Shown: positions 10,081 through 22,315, counted from the stretch's first letter. The stretch: 64,000 nt of DNA from Marsupella aquatica (GCA_973895155.1 OZ316891.1:744001-808000); one strand, 5' to 3'. The notes: generated from the sequence alone by a model not told the origin. Translations and numbers: made by a program.

Positions 10081-11186
10081 GCAGTCATTGCCCTCTCCTA
10101 CAATGCAAGCCTAATGATTTCAGAGAATCATCCAAATTATGGGCAGTTCTGGTTCTCTAAAATAGCCAAGAGGGTAGTTATCTCGCACTAAGGAGCCGGG
10201 TTGATTGAGTGTACGTATTTACCCTATATTCTCCCTATTGACATATTCTGAACATATATACCATACTAATCTTATAATGCTTTGTATGTGCAAAATATGG
10301 GATGATTTACGCTTCTCAAATAATTGCAACAATCTGACAACCAAGTCTGTACTTTATGGCCTCTTGCTATTGGGGTCAATAACCAGGGGATTTCACTTTT
10401 GGGGGGACACTACCTGTGTTTCCTTCCTGTGTGGCTATTGGCACATTTGCTATCAGGTGAAAGGGCCTGTGAATGATACAAAGAGGTTAAGTTTTTTTTA
10501 GTGATTTATTTGCCAAATCAGCTGTCTCCCATACGACTGTCTGGATGACTGTACATAGATCTAACAATCATAATGTGGCCATACAAGTCAAGTACAAAAA
10601 CAATGTATAATGGACCGAGGCTTCTCAATTTGCCATAAGGGTCACCTGTCCAAAATATAATACAAAACATTTGGCAGGACCAAGCAAGAATTTGTACTCA
10701 CGAAAGAACTGATGAATCTTGCCAAGAATGTATTTGCATTGGCAGCACTTGTTTTATAAGTCTCTTGATGTCAATGAATTATCATCACTTGATTGTTTAT
10801 ACTTATGATTTTATCTAGAGGCTCGAAAACCAGCCTCCTTGGCCAGAGGGCCAGATTGTGCAGCAATTGGTATTGTTCTGTAATAATTTCCATAGGCAGT
10901 ACACTCAGATTTGCAGCAATTAATTACTCACCCTAATTCTAGTGAAACAAATTTTAGGTTACACTCATGAATTCCTGTTAACTAGAAAAAAAACTTGAAT
11001 GCATATTAAAGCAAAATGTTGGCCCAACGGAAAGAAGCTAGGTGGGTGCCCAGGTTCAGAATGAAAATCTTTGGCCTAGCATGCAATACTTAGATTACAT
11101 TAGCCCTATTGCCCTCTCCTTGTTAGCAACACTAGTATCATACTAATTGAAATAATGCTAACGCTAATAGGTGGGTGCTGCCCCAA
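10081..11186. other. Non-coding distal part of unit 1
   Basis: Continuous with 3405 before the copia insertion, and homologous to 14826-15942. No gene is seen; the only ORFs are short and differ between the two copies. Confidence 0.6.
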
Positions 11187-11705
11187 ATTTTGAACACATC
11201 GATGCGTGGATGCTCAGGATCTGTGAGTAGTATTGTGGCATATTCAATCGGGATTTTCATTTGATGCCAACATCCAACTATCAAGCCGACGTCAAGGTAG
11301 CACCGCTGCTTCTGTCCTAACTAACAAGCTTAGCAAGGTCCGATAAGTTACAGCTCCCTCTTATCGGTGAACTGCTGCAGAAACCTCTATTTACATTCGA
11401 CCATGGGTGATGGGACATTTGCTCAAGAAGCTCTGGGCGGAATTCGTTCGAGGGATTTTACACTACATTACCTTGGGTCCCAAATACGTGGTCCACGGTA
11501 TGAACTAGACGGCACTTGTAATGACTGAATTTCTATGGTGGGAAAGCTACGTACGTCCTTAGTTTGTATAGTTTTCTATGTTTTGTCTCTGAAACTGCGC
11601 ATAGGAAAATGCGTGCACTGACCCTATTGGAATCTCCTGAATGATATTATACAGGGTTCTACACTGACTAGACAATGTGAATCCATAAGAGTACCGGAAT
11701 CGTTG
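11187..11705. other. Unique spacer between duplication units 1 and 2
   Basis: No match to the corresponding position after unit 2 (beyond 15942). No coding sequence, RNA gene or repeat recognised. Confidence 0.5.
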
Positions 11706-11795
11706 AACCTAATGAACCGCAATCACGCTAGTATATTTGAAATAAGACAACCGGAATCTATATTTTACCACTACGATGACAATCACTGGATGCGA

Positions 11796-12800
11796 TCACT
11801 TTGCGTCAGCTAGCTTCCACCTCAAGCTTCTGACGATAAGCATGGGGCCCTTTCCTTCCCTTTTCAATGCTTCCATTTCCTCGCAAAATTTGCACTCTTC
11901 ATTTCGCCCACCACACTTCGGACATAGGTGCCAGCCCTTTGGAGGGCCCCGCCAGCTACTGGACTTCATACTACCGATGCCATCGGCTCTCAAGACCTTT
12001 CCGTCTCCCATGGGGAACTTCCACATAATTGCATGACGGAGAATTGCGTCCAACTCTGTTTCTTTATAGTCATAAGTCTCGAACTCCATCTCCAACTCCT
12101 TCAAGCCCTTCAAGTGCCTGAAAGCGGAGCCCCAACAATTCTGATCCCATGTCACAATCTCACCTGAATTCTCCATCGCCCAATCCTCTATCATCGAATT
12201 AAAATCAGCTCCGGGCCTTTGCGGAGTTATTGCCAGAGGCGCATTGCTCTCGTTCCACCACCAATCCCCCCTGCGGACCGTAATCTTCACCTTCTCAATG
12301 TTCCGCAAAACGCCCAATCTGCAAGTATGGGGGAAGTCGCCCTCCAGCCACGACTGCTGCGCGAAGAAATGAATCTCTTTCACGAGGGCCACCTGCTGAG
12401 GTTGAAATCGACGGAAGTAGCGCAATGCATCGCTGTAATGTCCGCGCGGTGGGCCACTTCCGTGCCAGAAAGCGTGTGTCTTGTTGCGGGGAGGGAGGTG
12501 ACGGGTCTCGAGGTAGGATCGTTTGCACATCAGGAGAAGATTGATGGAGACTTTCTTCTTGCCGAGAAAATCGGGACGAGTGTAGTCTGTGTTCGTCGGG
12601 TACAACTCCGTCGGGTCGACGTACTCGGCCATTGCATAGTCAAAGATAATCTTCCGGATGTCCGGTGGAAGTTTGCCATCATAGAGTGGAGACTGCAGCT
12701 GCTGATCGAAGTCCTCCAGTTGCAAAGCTACAATCTGTCTCACCAGCTGGTGTAGTTCATTTGGATTACTCCTGAATCGGTTTCCTCTCGCCCGAGGCAT
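11796..12800 (-). CDS. F-box-like / DUF7730-like protein, copy 2
   Basis: Intact intronless 334-aa ORF, the tandem paralogue of 502-1506. The N-terminal half is identical, including the LPPDIRKIIFDYAM segment and LLLMCKRSYLETR. Differences cluster around residues 120-215 (for example HYSDALRYFRRFQPQQV in place of RYGDAVRYFRQFQPEQL). The C-terminal C-x2-C-x6-C-x2-C motif is unchanged. Neither copy has gained a stop or frameshift, although surrounding non-coding DNA has indels, which argues that both proteins are maintained. The first ATG in the family-conserved context was used as start. Cellular role unknown; see copy 1 for the family argument. Confidence 0.8.
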   Translation of the reverse strand: MPRARGNRFRSNPNELHQLVRQIVALQLEDFDQQLQSPLYDGKLPPDIRKIIFDYAMAEYVDPTELYPTNTDYTRPDFLGKKKVSINLLLMCKRSYLETRHLPPRNKTHAFWHGSGPPRGHYSDALRYFRRFQPQQVALVKEIHFFAQQSWLEGDFPHTCRLGVLRNIEKVKITVRRGDWWWNESNAPLAITPQRPGADFNSMIEDWAMENSGEIVTWDQNCWGSAFRHLKGLKELEMEFETYDYKETELDAILRHAIMWKFPMGDGKVLRADGIGSMKSSSWRGPPKGWHLCPKCGGRNEECKFCEEMEALKREGKGPMLIVRSLRWKLADAK

Positions 12801-13823
12801 GGTTGCCTGTTTCTCAAAGGACCAATGTACGAAATGGCAGAAGAAAACACGATACCAGTACGTAGCGCCTCAGTCAAGATGTAGACTTAAAGTTTAAGCA
12901 CGGCACCTACTTCACAATTGCGATTTCATCACCAATTTCATGTCAGTAGAGTTGGGATGCCGATGCCTCGATTCTCCAGTTGTAGGTGACTAGTCACGGT
13001 GCTAATCGTACTGACTCGTTATTCTGCGTACGATTTCAATAACCACAAGAGGCCTAATCCATTTTCTCACTATCAGTCATGGCCCCAGCATCCAAAATTG
13101 ATACATGTCACTGATAGCCGAACAAGAAGGATCCAGTGATGGCGGCCGGCAAAGAAACGAAGACTTATATTACTAGCTACTTTGCTTACGACTCCGGCTC
13201 CCACAGCAAATCGTCTATCCCACAAAAGCTATCCCACGCATACAGAAATTGCAGCATCTCTCGTCATCGAACCATGAAATCCAAGCTAGACAGTGAGTCC
13301 TAAATCTACGTCGGGGAATGCAGCATGTGGAAGCGGGTCCATCACCTCATCTGAACAACCAAAAAGCTTGAATGTAGTGCTCTCTCTCCAGCAGTGCAGC
13401 CGGCCCTGCTATTGGGCGTACAATTGAACAGTGACACAGTCTTCGATGAAATATATGGACACAATGAGAGAATATGATGCTGCGTGGCTACTTCAATATA
13501 AACAATTATATATGTGGTACAAGATAAGGCCTAATAAGGCGTACTGTAGATTGAACTTGGTTTCTTTATGGAAATGCCACCGACTAAAGAAACAGCCTCT
13601 GTCTAGCGCTTTTACCAAAGAGTATGTTTCGTTGACATTGATGTACTATAGCTTGGGGAAGCATCCAAGAATCCAAGATTGATCGGGACAGCCCTATTAC
13701 CAAGAATTTGCCTGGGGGTACAGTAGACCTACCTTGCAATGTGGACAATCGACCCACCCTCCTGCTCACTTCCCCATCATACTACCCTCGTAGTTTCGTA
13801 CCCCAAAAAAGAGGTTTTTATTT
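12801..13823. other. Non-coding flank of copy 2
   Basis: Upstream region of the minus-strand gene, homologous to 1507-2496. No gene recognised. About 30 extra bases near 13118-13150 are not present in unit 1. Confidence 0.5.
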
Positions 13824-13921
13824 AGAAATATACACACTTTTTATATACAAAGGGACCAAACAGAGTACAAATGAACAAACAAAAGAGGGCCCAAGTGGAC
13901 AAAACCAATAGAAAATCTACA
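13824..13921 (-). mobile_element. 98-bp severely 5'-truncated copy of the LINE 3' tail
   Basis: Reverse-complemented, this matches 37576-37662, the 3' end of the non-LTR element at 33.7-37.7 kb, through 'tttgtccacttggg' and 'aaaaagtgtgtata'. It is flanked by 'ttattt' on both sides (13818-13823 and 13922-13927), consistent with a target duplication. Both unit 1 (near 2497-2512) and unit 0 (near 20-35) have the uninterrupted sequence, so the insertion postdates the duplication. Confidence 0.8.
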
Positions 13922-15942
13922 TTATTTGGTGATTTCTTAGAGTTTGAACTATTTATGAATGCAGTTGGTTGTGTAAATAATGTTAGATTTTGACTTGAGA
14001 TTTACAGTTTTAGCAGTAGACTGCCCCCTACACACAAAATTCTAGAAACTTGATATGTTGTTTTGTATACACCAGTGTACTCTATGTGAAATGAGTACTA
14101 CTGGTTACCCTGAGTACTTTATGAGGGAACTTGTGGTTTAATAAGCTTTCTGAAAAAGTTTGGAGAAACTTAAACTGACATTGATTTCCTCAAACAATGA
14201 CTTTCACTTTCACCTCATACATTGACATTCTAACTTCTACTGATAGCCTTCATAACACGTTGTTATGAAATGCATGTTACAACACATGGCTCTATGATTC
14301 TGCCAAATTAGATATACCACAAATACAGAGGAAGTCTCAAAAGAGGTTTATGTTTATAGACTAGCTAAACTAAGTTTGTGGAGTATGTCCAGGGATGCCT
14401 TGTATTATTCTTGACTAGTGTATCCCTAATACTCTTTTAGAGATTACTTTTGCCTCAAGTAACGAAGCCAAAAGTTTACATGGACTAAGGCCTTCAGAAC
14501 ATATGGAGCCATACACAGTCAGTGGACAGACGCATCCATCCAAGACCATGTGAATTCATTTATAAGGTTTTATGGGATGACATGTCCTAATTAGAGTAAC
14601 TACTACCTGAACATAACTCATCAACCTAATGGGTAGACTGGTCAGGACTGGCTAGCACAAATAAAACTCTGTATATCTTGAAGTTCCACTACTTGACCAA
14701 ACTTCACTCCGTCAACATATATAAATTCCCCACAATGACTGCATTTGGCTGGCAACCAATTTATTTGTTAATAATAAGAAATTATGATATCCAAAACTTC
14801 CCCCTTTTCCCATTGCAATCAATCTGCAGTCATTGCCCTCTCTTACAATGCAAGCCTAATGATTTCAGAGAATCATCCGAATTATGGGCAGTTCTGGTTC
14901 TCTAAAATAGCCAAGAGGGTAGTTGATCTCGCACTGAGGAGCCGGGTTGAATGAGTGTATTTACCCTATATTCTCCCTATTGACATATTCTGAACATATA
15001 TACCATACTAATCTTGTAATGGTTTTTATGTGCAAAATATGGGATAATTTACGCTTCTCAATAATTGCAACAATCTGACAACCAAGTCTGTACTTTATGG
15101 CCTCTTGCTATTGGGGTCAATAACCAGGGGATTTCACTTTTGGGGGGGACACTAGCTGTGTTTCCTTCCTGTGTGGCTATTGGCACATTTGCTATCAGGT
15201 GAAAGGGCCTGTGAATGATACAAAGAGGTTAAATGTTATTTTAGTGATTTATTTGCCAAATCAGCTGTCTCCTATACGACTGTCTGGATGACTGTACATA
15301 GATCTAACAATCATAATGTGACTATACAAGTCAAGTACAAAAACAATGTATAATGGACCGAGGCTTCTCAATTTGCCATAAATGCCACCTGTCCAAAATA
15401 TAACAGAAAACATTGGGCAGGACCAAGCAAGAATTTGTACTCACGAAAGAAGTGATAACTTGCCAAGAATGTATTTGCATTGGCAACACTTGTTTTATAA
15501 GTGTCTTGATGTCAATGAATTTTCATCAGTTGATTGTTTATGGAAGTAGCCACACGCATGCACTTATGATTTTATCTAGAGGCTCGAAAACCAGCCTCCT
15601 TGGCCAGAGGGCCAGATTGTGCAGTAATTGGTATTGTTCTGTAATACTTTCCATAGGCAGTACACTCAGGTTGGCAGCAATTAATTTCTCACCCTAATTC
15701 TAGTGAAACAAATTTCAGGTTACACTCATGAATTCCTGTTAACTAGAAGAAAAACTTGAATGCTATGAAGGAAAATTTTGCCCAACGGAAAGAAGCTAGG
15801 TGAGTGCCCAGGTTCAGAATGAAAGTCTTTGGCCCTAGGATGCATGACTTAGATTACATAAGCCATATTGTCCTCTCCTTGTTAGCAACACTAGTATCAC
15901 ACTAATAGAAATAATGCTAACACTAATAGGTGGGTGCTGCCC
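13922..15942. other. Non-coding remainder of unit 2
   Basis: Matches 2507-3410 followed by 10076-11186. No gene is seen. It contains the single 'aatct' at 14821-14825 where unit 1 received the copia element. Confidence 0.6.
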
Positions 15943-16157
15943 CTTAGACAAACCCAACATACAAGCAATTGTGAATTTAAAATTGTGCTCACTTAAATTT
16001 ATAGGTGGGCAGCAGAAGGTGGAAGTGATCTTAGTAAACGCTTCTCCCAAATATTACTGATGAGCTTGACTGTTGTGTATCTCTTTCTTGTATAATGGGG
16101 AATCACTAAAACCATCATTAAAACAACACGAAAATAATTGGCTATGAGAACTGAGTT

Positions 16158-17403
16158 CTATCTTTTATTACTAATTGAATTAGTCTCGCTTTTTAGCACA
16201 TGTAGTAGAGCTTGCGAACTTTCCAATATCTGCAAATTTGGTCCAGAAGGAAAACCATCAAGATCATCACATAGGAACTGAAGCTCTTGAATAGTAAGGA
16301 TTTTGAATCAAGCAAACCACGCATGAAGGCTACTTAACAGTGCTTGGGCAGGTGTTACTACCGTACTCTAGAACAGAAATTGCATATGAAATACTCTAGA
16401 AAGCTCGAGGACTTACTTTAGAGTAGGCTGTCTCTACTTCATGGATAGTCTTGTCATACTCATTTGTGTAAGCATACTTCCGAGAGAGACTATCATCAAT
16501 TTCCGCTAACCTCTTGGTCAGAACTACCAGATCCTTTTGGATATTGACTTTCTCCTCTTCTTCCACTTGTAAAATTTTCTTGATTTCATCCCTCTTCTCC
16601 CTTAGCTCTTCAATTCCTGCGCTTGTTTTAATATTTTTAAGAGAAATTTTGTCAGATATTTTTCAGAAATCAATGTAAATTACGCTTTAATAGCGACCAA
16701 CCTTTCAAAGTTTTTACAAATTATTCTTCTAGGCGCATACTTACACCTTCTACACTCATGTAGTGGCAGGAATTCCAAAGTAAGTGTACGAATGATATTC
16801 AGGGTGCGGCAATGGTGAGGGCAAAGGTCAACCTAAGGGTTTACACCCTGTTAATTATTTTGGAAATTTGCATGGAATTGAAATGGTATTACTGCGGGTA
16901 TTACTGACAATGTTGTAATCGATCAACAATCTTTCAGTGGTTGATGCTACAATGGACGACTTTGTTGTGAATTATAGTGCAAACGGTCCTCTCTTGAGTT
17001 TCTTTCACCCCTTCCTTTCACCTCGATATTGATCTTGTATGACACACAGAATAAATTTTTCTTTAATGGAGAAGAGAAGTATTAGTGTGGGGATGATAGT
17101 ACTCTGAAACTGCCACAGATAATAGTATGACATTATACTCCATCACTACCATCATGTGCTATATCCCATAATTCCGAGTATCACAAAAAATGCAATCATG
17201 CCAAAAAACTATCCAGAAATTGACATATATAGGGTGACGTAAAACTACCATAGACCACTTCAATCAAAAGCTAAGACTTTGAATCGAGAAATCTGTCTTT
17301 GAAGGAAATGTCTGAAGGAATCAAAATTGAAGAGATGGTGCGGGAGATCACGATGTATAAGTTCCGTGTTATAGTTTTGCAATGCAGCTCCTTTCAAGGC
17401 CAT
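16158..17403 (-). CDS. SSNA1: SSNA1/DIP13-like coiled-coil microtubule protein (3 exons)
   Basis: Assembled from splice sites: exon 1 17403-17352, exon 2 16616-16417, exon 3 16229-16158. Phases join exactly (17 codons plus 1 base, then 2 bases plus 66 codons, then 23 codons and TAG), giving 107 aa. The protein starts MALKGAALQNYNTELIHRI, continues through an almost unbroken charged coiled coil (EELREKRDEIKKIL...), and ends with ILESSQALLHVLK, all hallmarks of SSNA1/NA14/DIP13. That family self-assembles into fibrils at centrioles and basal bodies and branches or stabilises microtubules. The second donor is gtaagt; the first, gtgatc, is weaker. A basal-body protein fits a land plant with flagellated sperm. 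The length is close to the algal and animal proteins, and the gene looks intact. Confidence 0.9.
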
Positions 17404-20400
17404 TCCGTCAAGTTGATCTTGCTCAATCCAAATCTAGTCCATTACTCCCAACATAATCTCGTGGCTCTGAGCAAGCCTGTTGTCGGTATGTGAACATTGA
17501 ATGAGTTGAATTTTCATCTGAATCCTTTGTTTTTATTCGTATGGTCATCATTCCACATCCCTTGATTCATGGTCTTTGAAAACATTTAGACTGCAAATCT
17601 GGGTCTCGAAACTATGTCCAAATCAAGTACTTTTCTCAACAAAACAGGAAATATGTAGGCTTGGAGTTGGAAACTACCTGCAAATGCCAATCATGCTTAT
17701 TTTCACACACACCTCTCAAGTCATGACAGAACAAAATAAGAACAAAAGTAAAGATCGATTGTGTTAAAAATGAGTGATTGCACATTGATGTGATGCTCTA
17801 GTGCAGGGGTAGAAATTTCTGGGCCAATTCGTTAGGCTGTCCACTGAAATTACGGGTCACACTACAAATAGAATCAGTGTATTGAACATCCATTTTTTTA
17901 AATTGAAAGTGGAGTCAGCTAGAGTATGAGTATCTCATTTTTATAGACCTTTCTCCCAGCCTTGCTTCTACTTTTTCTTAAGTTACTTGAAACGGAAGGA
18001 AGGGTAAATTTCTTTGAGAAACGTAAGTAATCAACGTACATGTAAGTCACTTTGGAAGTCAGTCAAAGGTTAATAATTCATAAATGCCATCTGCAATTAC
18101 ATGATTGGTACGCTGCGACGGTCACCCTAATTATAATTAATAGGCTAACTTACATTGTAAGTTATAGGGCGAGGGTGTCTAAAGAGGGATTGTCACTCAT
18201 TCTTGGAGTACAACTTACAATACGGTCCACTGTGCATAAGTGCACTATGTATAAGTGCATTCCGGGGTTAAGACCAAGCCGGCCATGTAGTCCCCTAATC
18301 AATATTGTGGCAATTATCTTATTTATAAATTGACCTAAAACCGCAGGTTGACAATCACTAAGTGACACATACATAAGCGTGTTTCCATCTAGAGGTTACA
18401 ATGCATACATTAGATCAGCTACTACATATCAAACTGCCTAAAAAACAATGGGCGCCCAACCGGGAGACATGATCCCTCAGGCAAAAGACCCAATCATTGG
18501 GGGACAACCAAAAGGCCAAGAAAGGCCAGGAACTCCAATGGATATTTACAAAGCATTTGATGAGTGCACTTGACAATTACATAAAGAGAGTTATGCACTT
18601 ATCTAGTTGTATCACATTATATGAAAGCTCCAGTTACAAAGAATTTGATGGGTAGAATGTGCACTGTCTAATAGAGTATTGCAACTAAGGGGCACTTTAC
18701 ATAAGGGGGTGATAGCAGTTCCAGGGGAGAGTTTTTTTAATCCATTAAATTTTGTTCATCCATGATTGACAACTTACATGTGGCAACTGCATTGTTACAA
18801 AATACTTCCAGTTTCAGGAAAAAGGATTGGAACTTGAGGGCTCTTTTCCAAACTCTTTTCAAAAGCTTTTCATCCATAACACAAGGCTTGGGAATCCAGA
18901 TCCTTGAGTTCTGGATGAGAAGCTTGTGACAAGAGCTTGGGAAAGAGCTTTCTAATGATGCCACATTGCCTAGTCAAAGTTTGACAGATAGGTTGAGAAT
19001 CATCCTCACAAAGTCCTTGGTCTCCATGGTCCAGGAGATAGTGCTTAGAACCATCACATGTTGCTTACTTTTTCTCTTACAACTTGGGAATCCATGACAG
19101 CATGATTCCATCATTAGGTTCAAGGCAGAGGGTCATCCTGCCTAGCCTTTTCTAGTGTCGAAAATATGCCAAGTTCCCCCTCACCCAAAAGGCTCAACTA
19201 CTTACAGCAGAAATGGTCTCCATTAGCCACTTTCTCACCTAGCCAAAGACCCCATTAGCCAGAATCTGATGTTTACCCTTAAAACCAGGGAGATCTAGCT
19301 GCCAGAAATTTATTGAGGAAAATCATACAAGAATTCTTCTTAGCATCTTCTTGTTCTTATTCTTAGGATCTTTCAGAAAAATCATATAAGAATTCTTCTC
19401 AGCATTTTCTTGTGCTTATTCTTAGGATCTTTCAGAAAAATCATATAAGAATACTTCTCAGCTTCTTCTTGTTCTTATTCTTAGGATGTTGTTGTTCACA
19501 CAAGGTAAGAGTAGCCACCCCGGCTAAACAGGAAAAACCTTAAGAATTGCCGAATTCGCTGACCCTGTCTTCGATTTCTTAGCCGAGGTTGTTTTAAATA
19601 TAATCATTTGTTTTACTCAACAATTGTTCATCATTTTTGGCGTGCAACGAGTCTCACCTAGCCTCTACAGGCCCAACAAAAGAGAATATAGTTCGTTAAT
19701 TTCTTCTCGAACAGTGGGACTGGACTGCCTTAGCTTCAATTTTTCAAGCTGTTAATTGTGGATTTCGAAGTGAGACACAACTTTCAGGAGCATTTCTGTT
19801 TCAATAGCTTTGAGACTGACTGAATTCGACTCGAGATCAGAGATCTTCCACCACATCGATCGATTCGTCGACCACGGGCGGCATTGAATCGGACCGAGGG
19901 TGAGATTGACCACTTACTTAATCAGACAGGTAATTTAATGTTACCTTACCACCTCCGACTCACAAGACCATCCAGAAACATCCATGTACCAATCTTGCTT
20001 GCAGAAGAATGTGCGCTTAGAATGTGCGCTTGATTGACAGTCATCTCCCTCCGCGTTGCCTCTTCAAGAAAACTGCATTAATTTCTATAATTGGCCTCAG
20101 TCTCAAGCTTTTCAGACTTGGAACTTTCCATGGGTTTTGCGTGGGGTGCTGCAAATGGTCAACAACAGACCGAGATGACTTTCTTTGTATAAAGCTGCGA
20201 AAAAGCAAGACGTTCATTGATGCATTGATGTGTCGGCCGTGATAGGAGTAATTATGGACAATGTCATACAGACTACAGACTATGAGTCGCGAGGTACTGA
20301 ATTCCCAAGCTCAGGGTTTAGGGTACACTGCAATGGACTCAATCCGCCATGGTAGGATCTTGGAAATGTATAGGCGAAATCTTTCTTCACTGTAGTCACT

Positions 20401-21346
20401 GACTCTAGACCGTAACTGCAGCGCTGCCCGACTCCACTATCGATGCGTAGTCAGTAGCAATAACGTGTGTCTAATAAGGCAACATAGTGGTTTGAAGTGG
20501 TCGCCAACTTCGCCGCCTGTTCAATCGCTCACTGCTGCCAAATTGCAGTTGCCTGCTGAGCAGGCATCAAGGTACCATGACAATCTACGGGTCCCGGTAA
20601 TCGTACATGAAAGTACATCGGTCGGAAAATTGGTTAACCTGTACGCAAATTCCACGTATGCTGCCGCGTTTTGATGGGCGTATACCAGAAAAGGACATTC
20701 TGAGTGCGTGATTTGAGAATGTTTGTGTTCCGGTGTAAACAATGTCTGAATTGCGATCTGGAGCACACGAATCGCAAAAGTGTCAGTCCCTTGAAATTTC
20801 GAGACCCGCTAAATTCAAGGAGCAGGTTTCTGGTCTTCTGGCTATTGAACGGGTCAAAGTCTCACAAGCGATCGATTTTTGATGGACATGTCAGATGCTT
20901 GAAGACTTGTTCTGCCTGACACGCCAGTACAACAGACTGTTTGAAGCAGCAAGCTCTGGTTCTGAGTGCAGCGAGATCAGACGCCATGCAAGCGCTTGAT
21001 CGAACCATATATCCGCATCATTCGTCTTCTTTTGTCGAAGTCCCAGGTATACTTCACACTGCCAGAACTCGGTTGTGATCATTCGATTCTACTCGTCACT
21101 GGTTTCCAAACTGCATGTACAAGTAGCTGAATCTATACAATCTGGTACAGTGATTCGATAACGCCGGCCAGAAGGAAGAAATATGCCTGAAGCGCATATG
21201 AGGTTGGACTTCATGGAATGAATTAACCAATAGCTTCCGTCACGGATCTGCAGCATTCGAGCCGTATAGTGTAGAGAGTTCGGTTCGTTCAAGAGCAAAC
21301 AGTCATAATACGTTCGTGCGGCCTCGGTCTCAAGCAGCCGTCCAGG
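17404..21346. other. Intergenic region
   Basis: AT-rich, with only short ORFs that lack recognisable domains. It holds one short tandem repeat (19321-19490). The last few hundred bases are less AT-rich and would include the promoter of the GH18 gene; no clear TATA box was identified. Confidence 0.5.
19321..19490. repeat. Tandem repeat, three units of about 60 bp
   Basis: The block from 'aatcata' through 'tcttaggat' recurs at 19321, 19380 and 19439 with a few substitutions per unit. No coding role is evident. Confidence 0.85.
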
Positions 21347-22315
21347 ATGCGTAATATTTCCCCAGGGCGGCTCGCGACCTTCGCGCTGGTGCTTCAGCTG
21401 GCATTTGCCACAGGCGCTGTTGCGCTTCTGGCCAACAATGCCACCAGCAAGCGTGCCGTGTATTACTACCAGACCAACTTTTCTAGTGGAGATAATGGCA
21501 CTGACCTCATCTCGCTCCTACCGCTCATCTCGAAGGAGAACCGCGACAAGCAGGGAAAGCCATTCACAACGGACGTGCTGGTAGGCGCGTTCCATCTTGG
21601 ACCTCAGGCCGACAGGACGGCCATCCATCTCAACGGGCTACCTCCAAGCAACTCGATCTTCGCTCCCCTTTGGAACGAGACCGCGACGCTGCAGAGCAAC
21701 GGTGTAAACGTCAATTTATTTCTCGGTGGCTACCAGGACCAGTCGTTTGTGAATCTCGCTTCAAATTTCAGCTACTACTATCCAATCCTGAGGCAGACCC
21801 TTCAGACCTACAACTTCAACGGCATCGACCTTGATGTAGAGGACAGCTCCGAAACCACAGCACAGATGGAGACACTTATCCTTCAACTCCGGTCTGACTT
21901 TGGGCAGAAGTTCGTCATAACCCTCGCACCTGTTGCGACTGATCTGATGGGCTTGGGTGGGCTTTCGCTAATCAACTACAAACAGCTTTTCATCGACGTA
22001 GGCTCCAACATCAGCTGGTTCAATGTGCAGTTCTACAGCGGCTTCGGGACGCTAGAGAACCCTACTGACTACACAACCATTGTAATCAATAACACCTTTC
22101 CAGCGAATGTTGTCGTCGGCGGCATGATGGCGAATCAAGCAAACGGAGCTGGTTATGTTAATGTCACAGAAGTGGAAAAAACTGTGCAATCGCTCGTCCA
22201 GCAATTCCCGAACTTCGGTGGGGTTGCCGCATGGGAGTACTTCAATGCAGATCCCGGAGGGACAGCCGACCCAGCCGAATGGGCCACTTTCTTCGGCAAG
22301 GCAATGGAAGAATAA
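21347..22315 (+). CDS. Secreted GH18 chitinase-like glycosidase, intronless
   Basis: 322 aa in one exon. Residues 1 to about 27 form a signal peptide (basic start, then FALVLQLAFATGAVALL). The GH18 barrel is recognisable: strand 4 has NGIDLDVE at 158-165, so the catalytic Glu is E165 and the first Asp of the usual DGxDxDxE is Asn. NVQFY (226-230) supplies the conserved Tyr, and GGVAAWEYF (291-299) the strand-8 Trp. Several Asn-X-Ser/Thr sites suggest glycosylation. GH18 enzymes hydrolyse beta-1,4-GlcNAc linkages in chitin or N-glycans; which substrate applies here is not readable. The compact single-exon layout is more like fungal or bacterial GH18 proteins than classical plant class III or V chitinases, so transfer is possible but untested. 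Neighbours give no functional link. Confidence 0.85.
   Translation: MRNISPGRLATFALVLQLAFATGAVALLANNATSKRAVYYYQTNFSSGDNGTDLISLLPLISKENRDKQGKPFTTDVLVGAFHLGPQADRTAIHLNGLPPSNSIFAPLWNETATLQSNGVNVNLFLGGYQDQSFVNLASNFSYYYPILRQTLQTYNFNGIDLDVEDSSETTAQMETLILQLRSDFGQKFVITLAPVATDLMGLGGLSLINYKQLFIDVGSNISWFNVQFYSGFGTLENPTDYTTIVINNTFPANVVVGGMMANQANGAGYVNVTEVEKTVQSLVQQFPNFGGVAAWEYFNADPGGTADPAEWATFFGKAMEE

Larger units (their letters stand above)
412..11186. repeat. Segmental duplication unit 1, interrupted by a copia element
   Basis: Homology to unit 2 begins at 'aacctaatgaaccgcaatca' (412 here, 11706 there) and stops after 'aataggtgggtgctgcccc' (about 11186 here, 15942 there). Without the copia element at 3411-10075 and one copy of its target duplication, the unit is about 4.1 kb, matching unit 2. 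Substitutions and small indels are scattered, so the copies are paralogous rather than identical. The unit carries one minus-strand F-box-like gene near its left end and long non-coding DNA. Confidence 0.9.
11706..15942. repeat. Segmental duplication unit 2
   Basis: Paralogue of 412-11186 without the copia element. It carries the empty copia target at 14821-14825, a 98-bp LINE-tail insertion at 13824-13921, and an intact F-box-like gene. Beyond that gene I see nothing coding. Confidence 0.9.
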
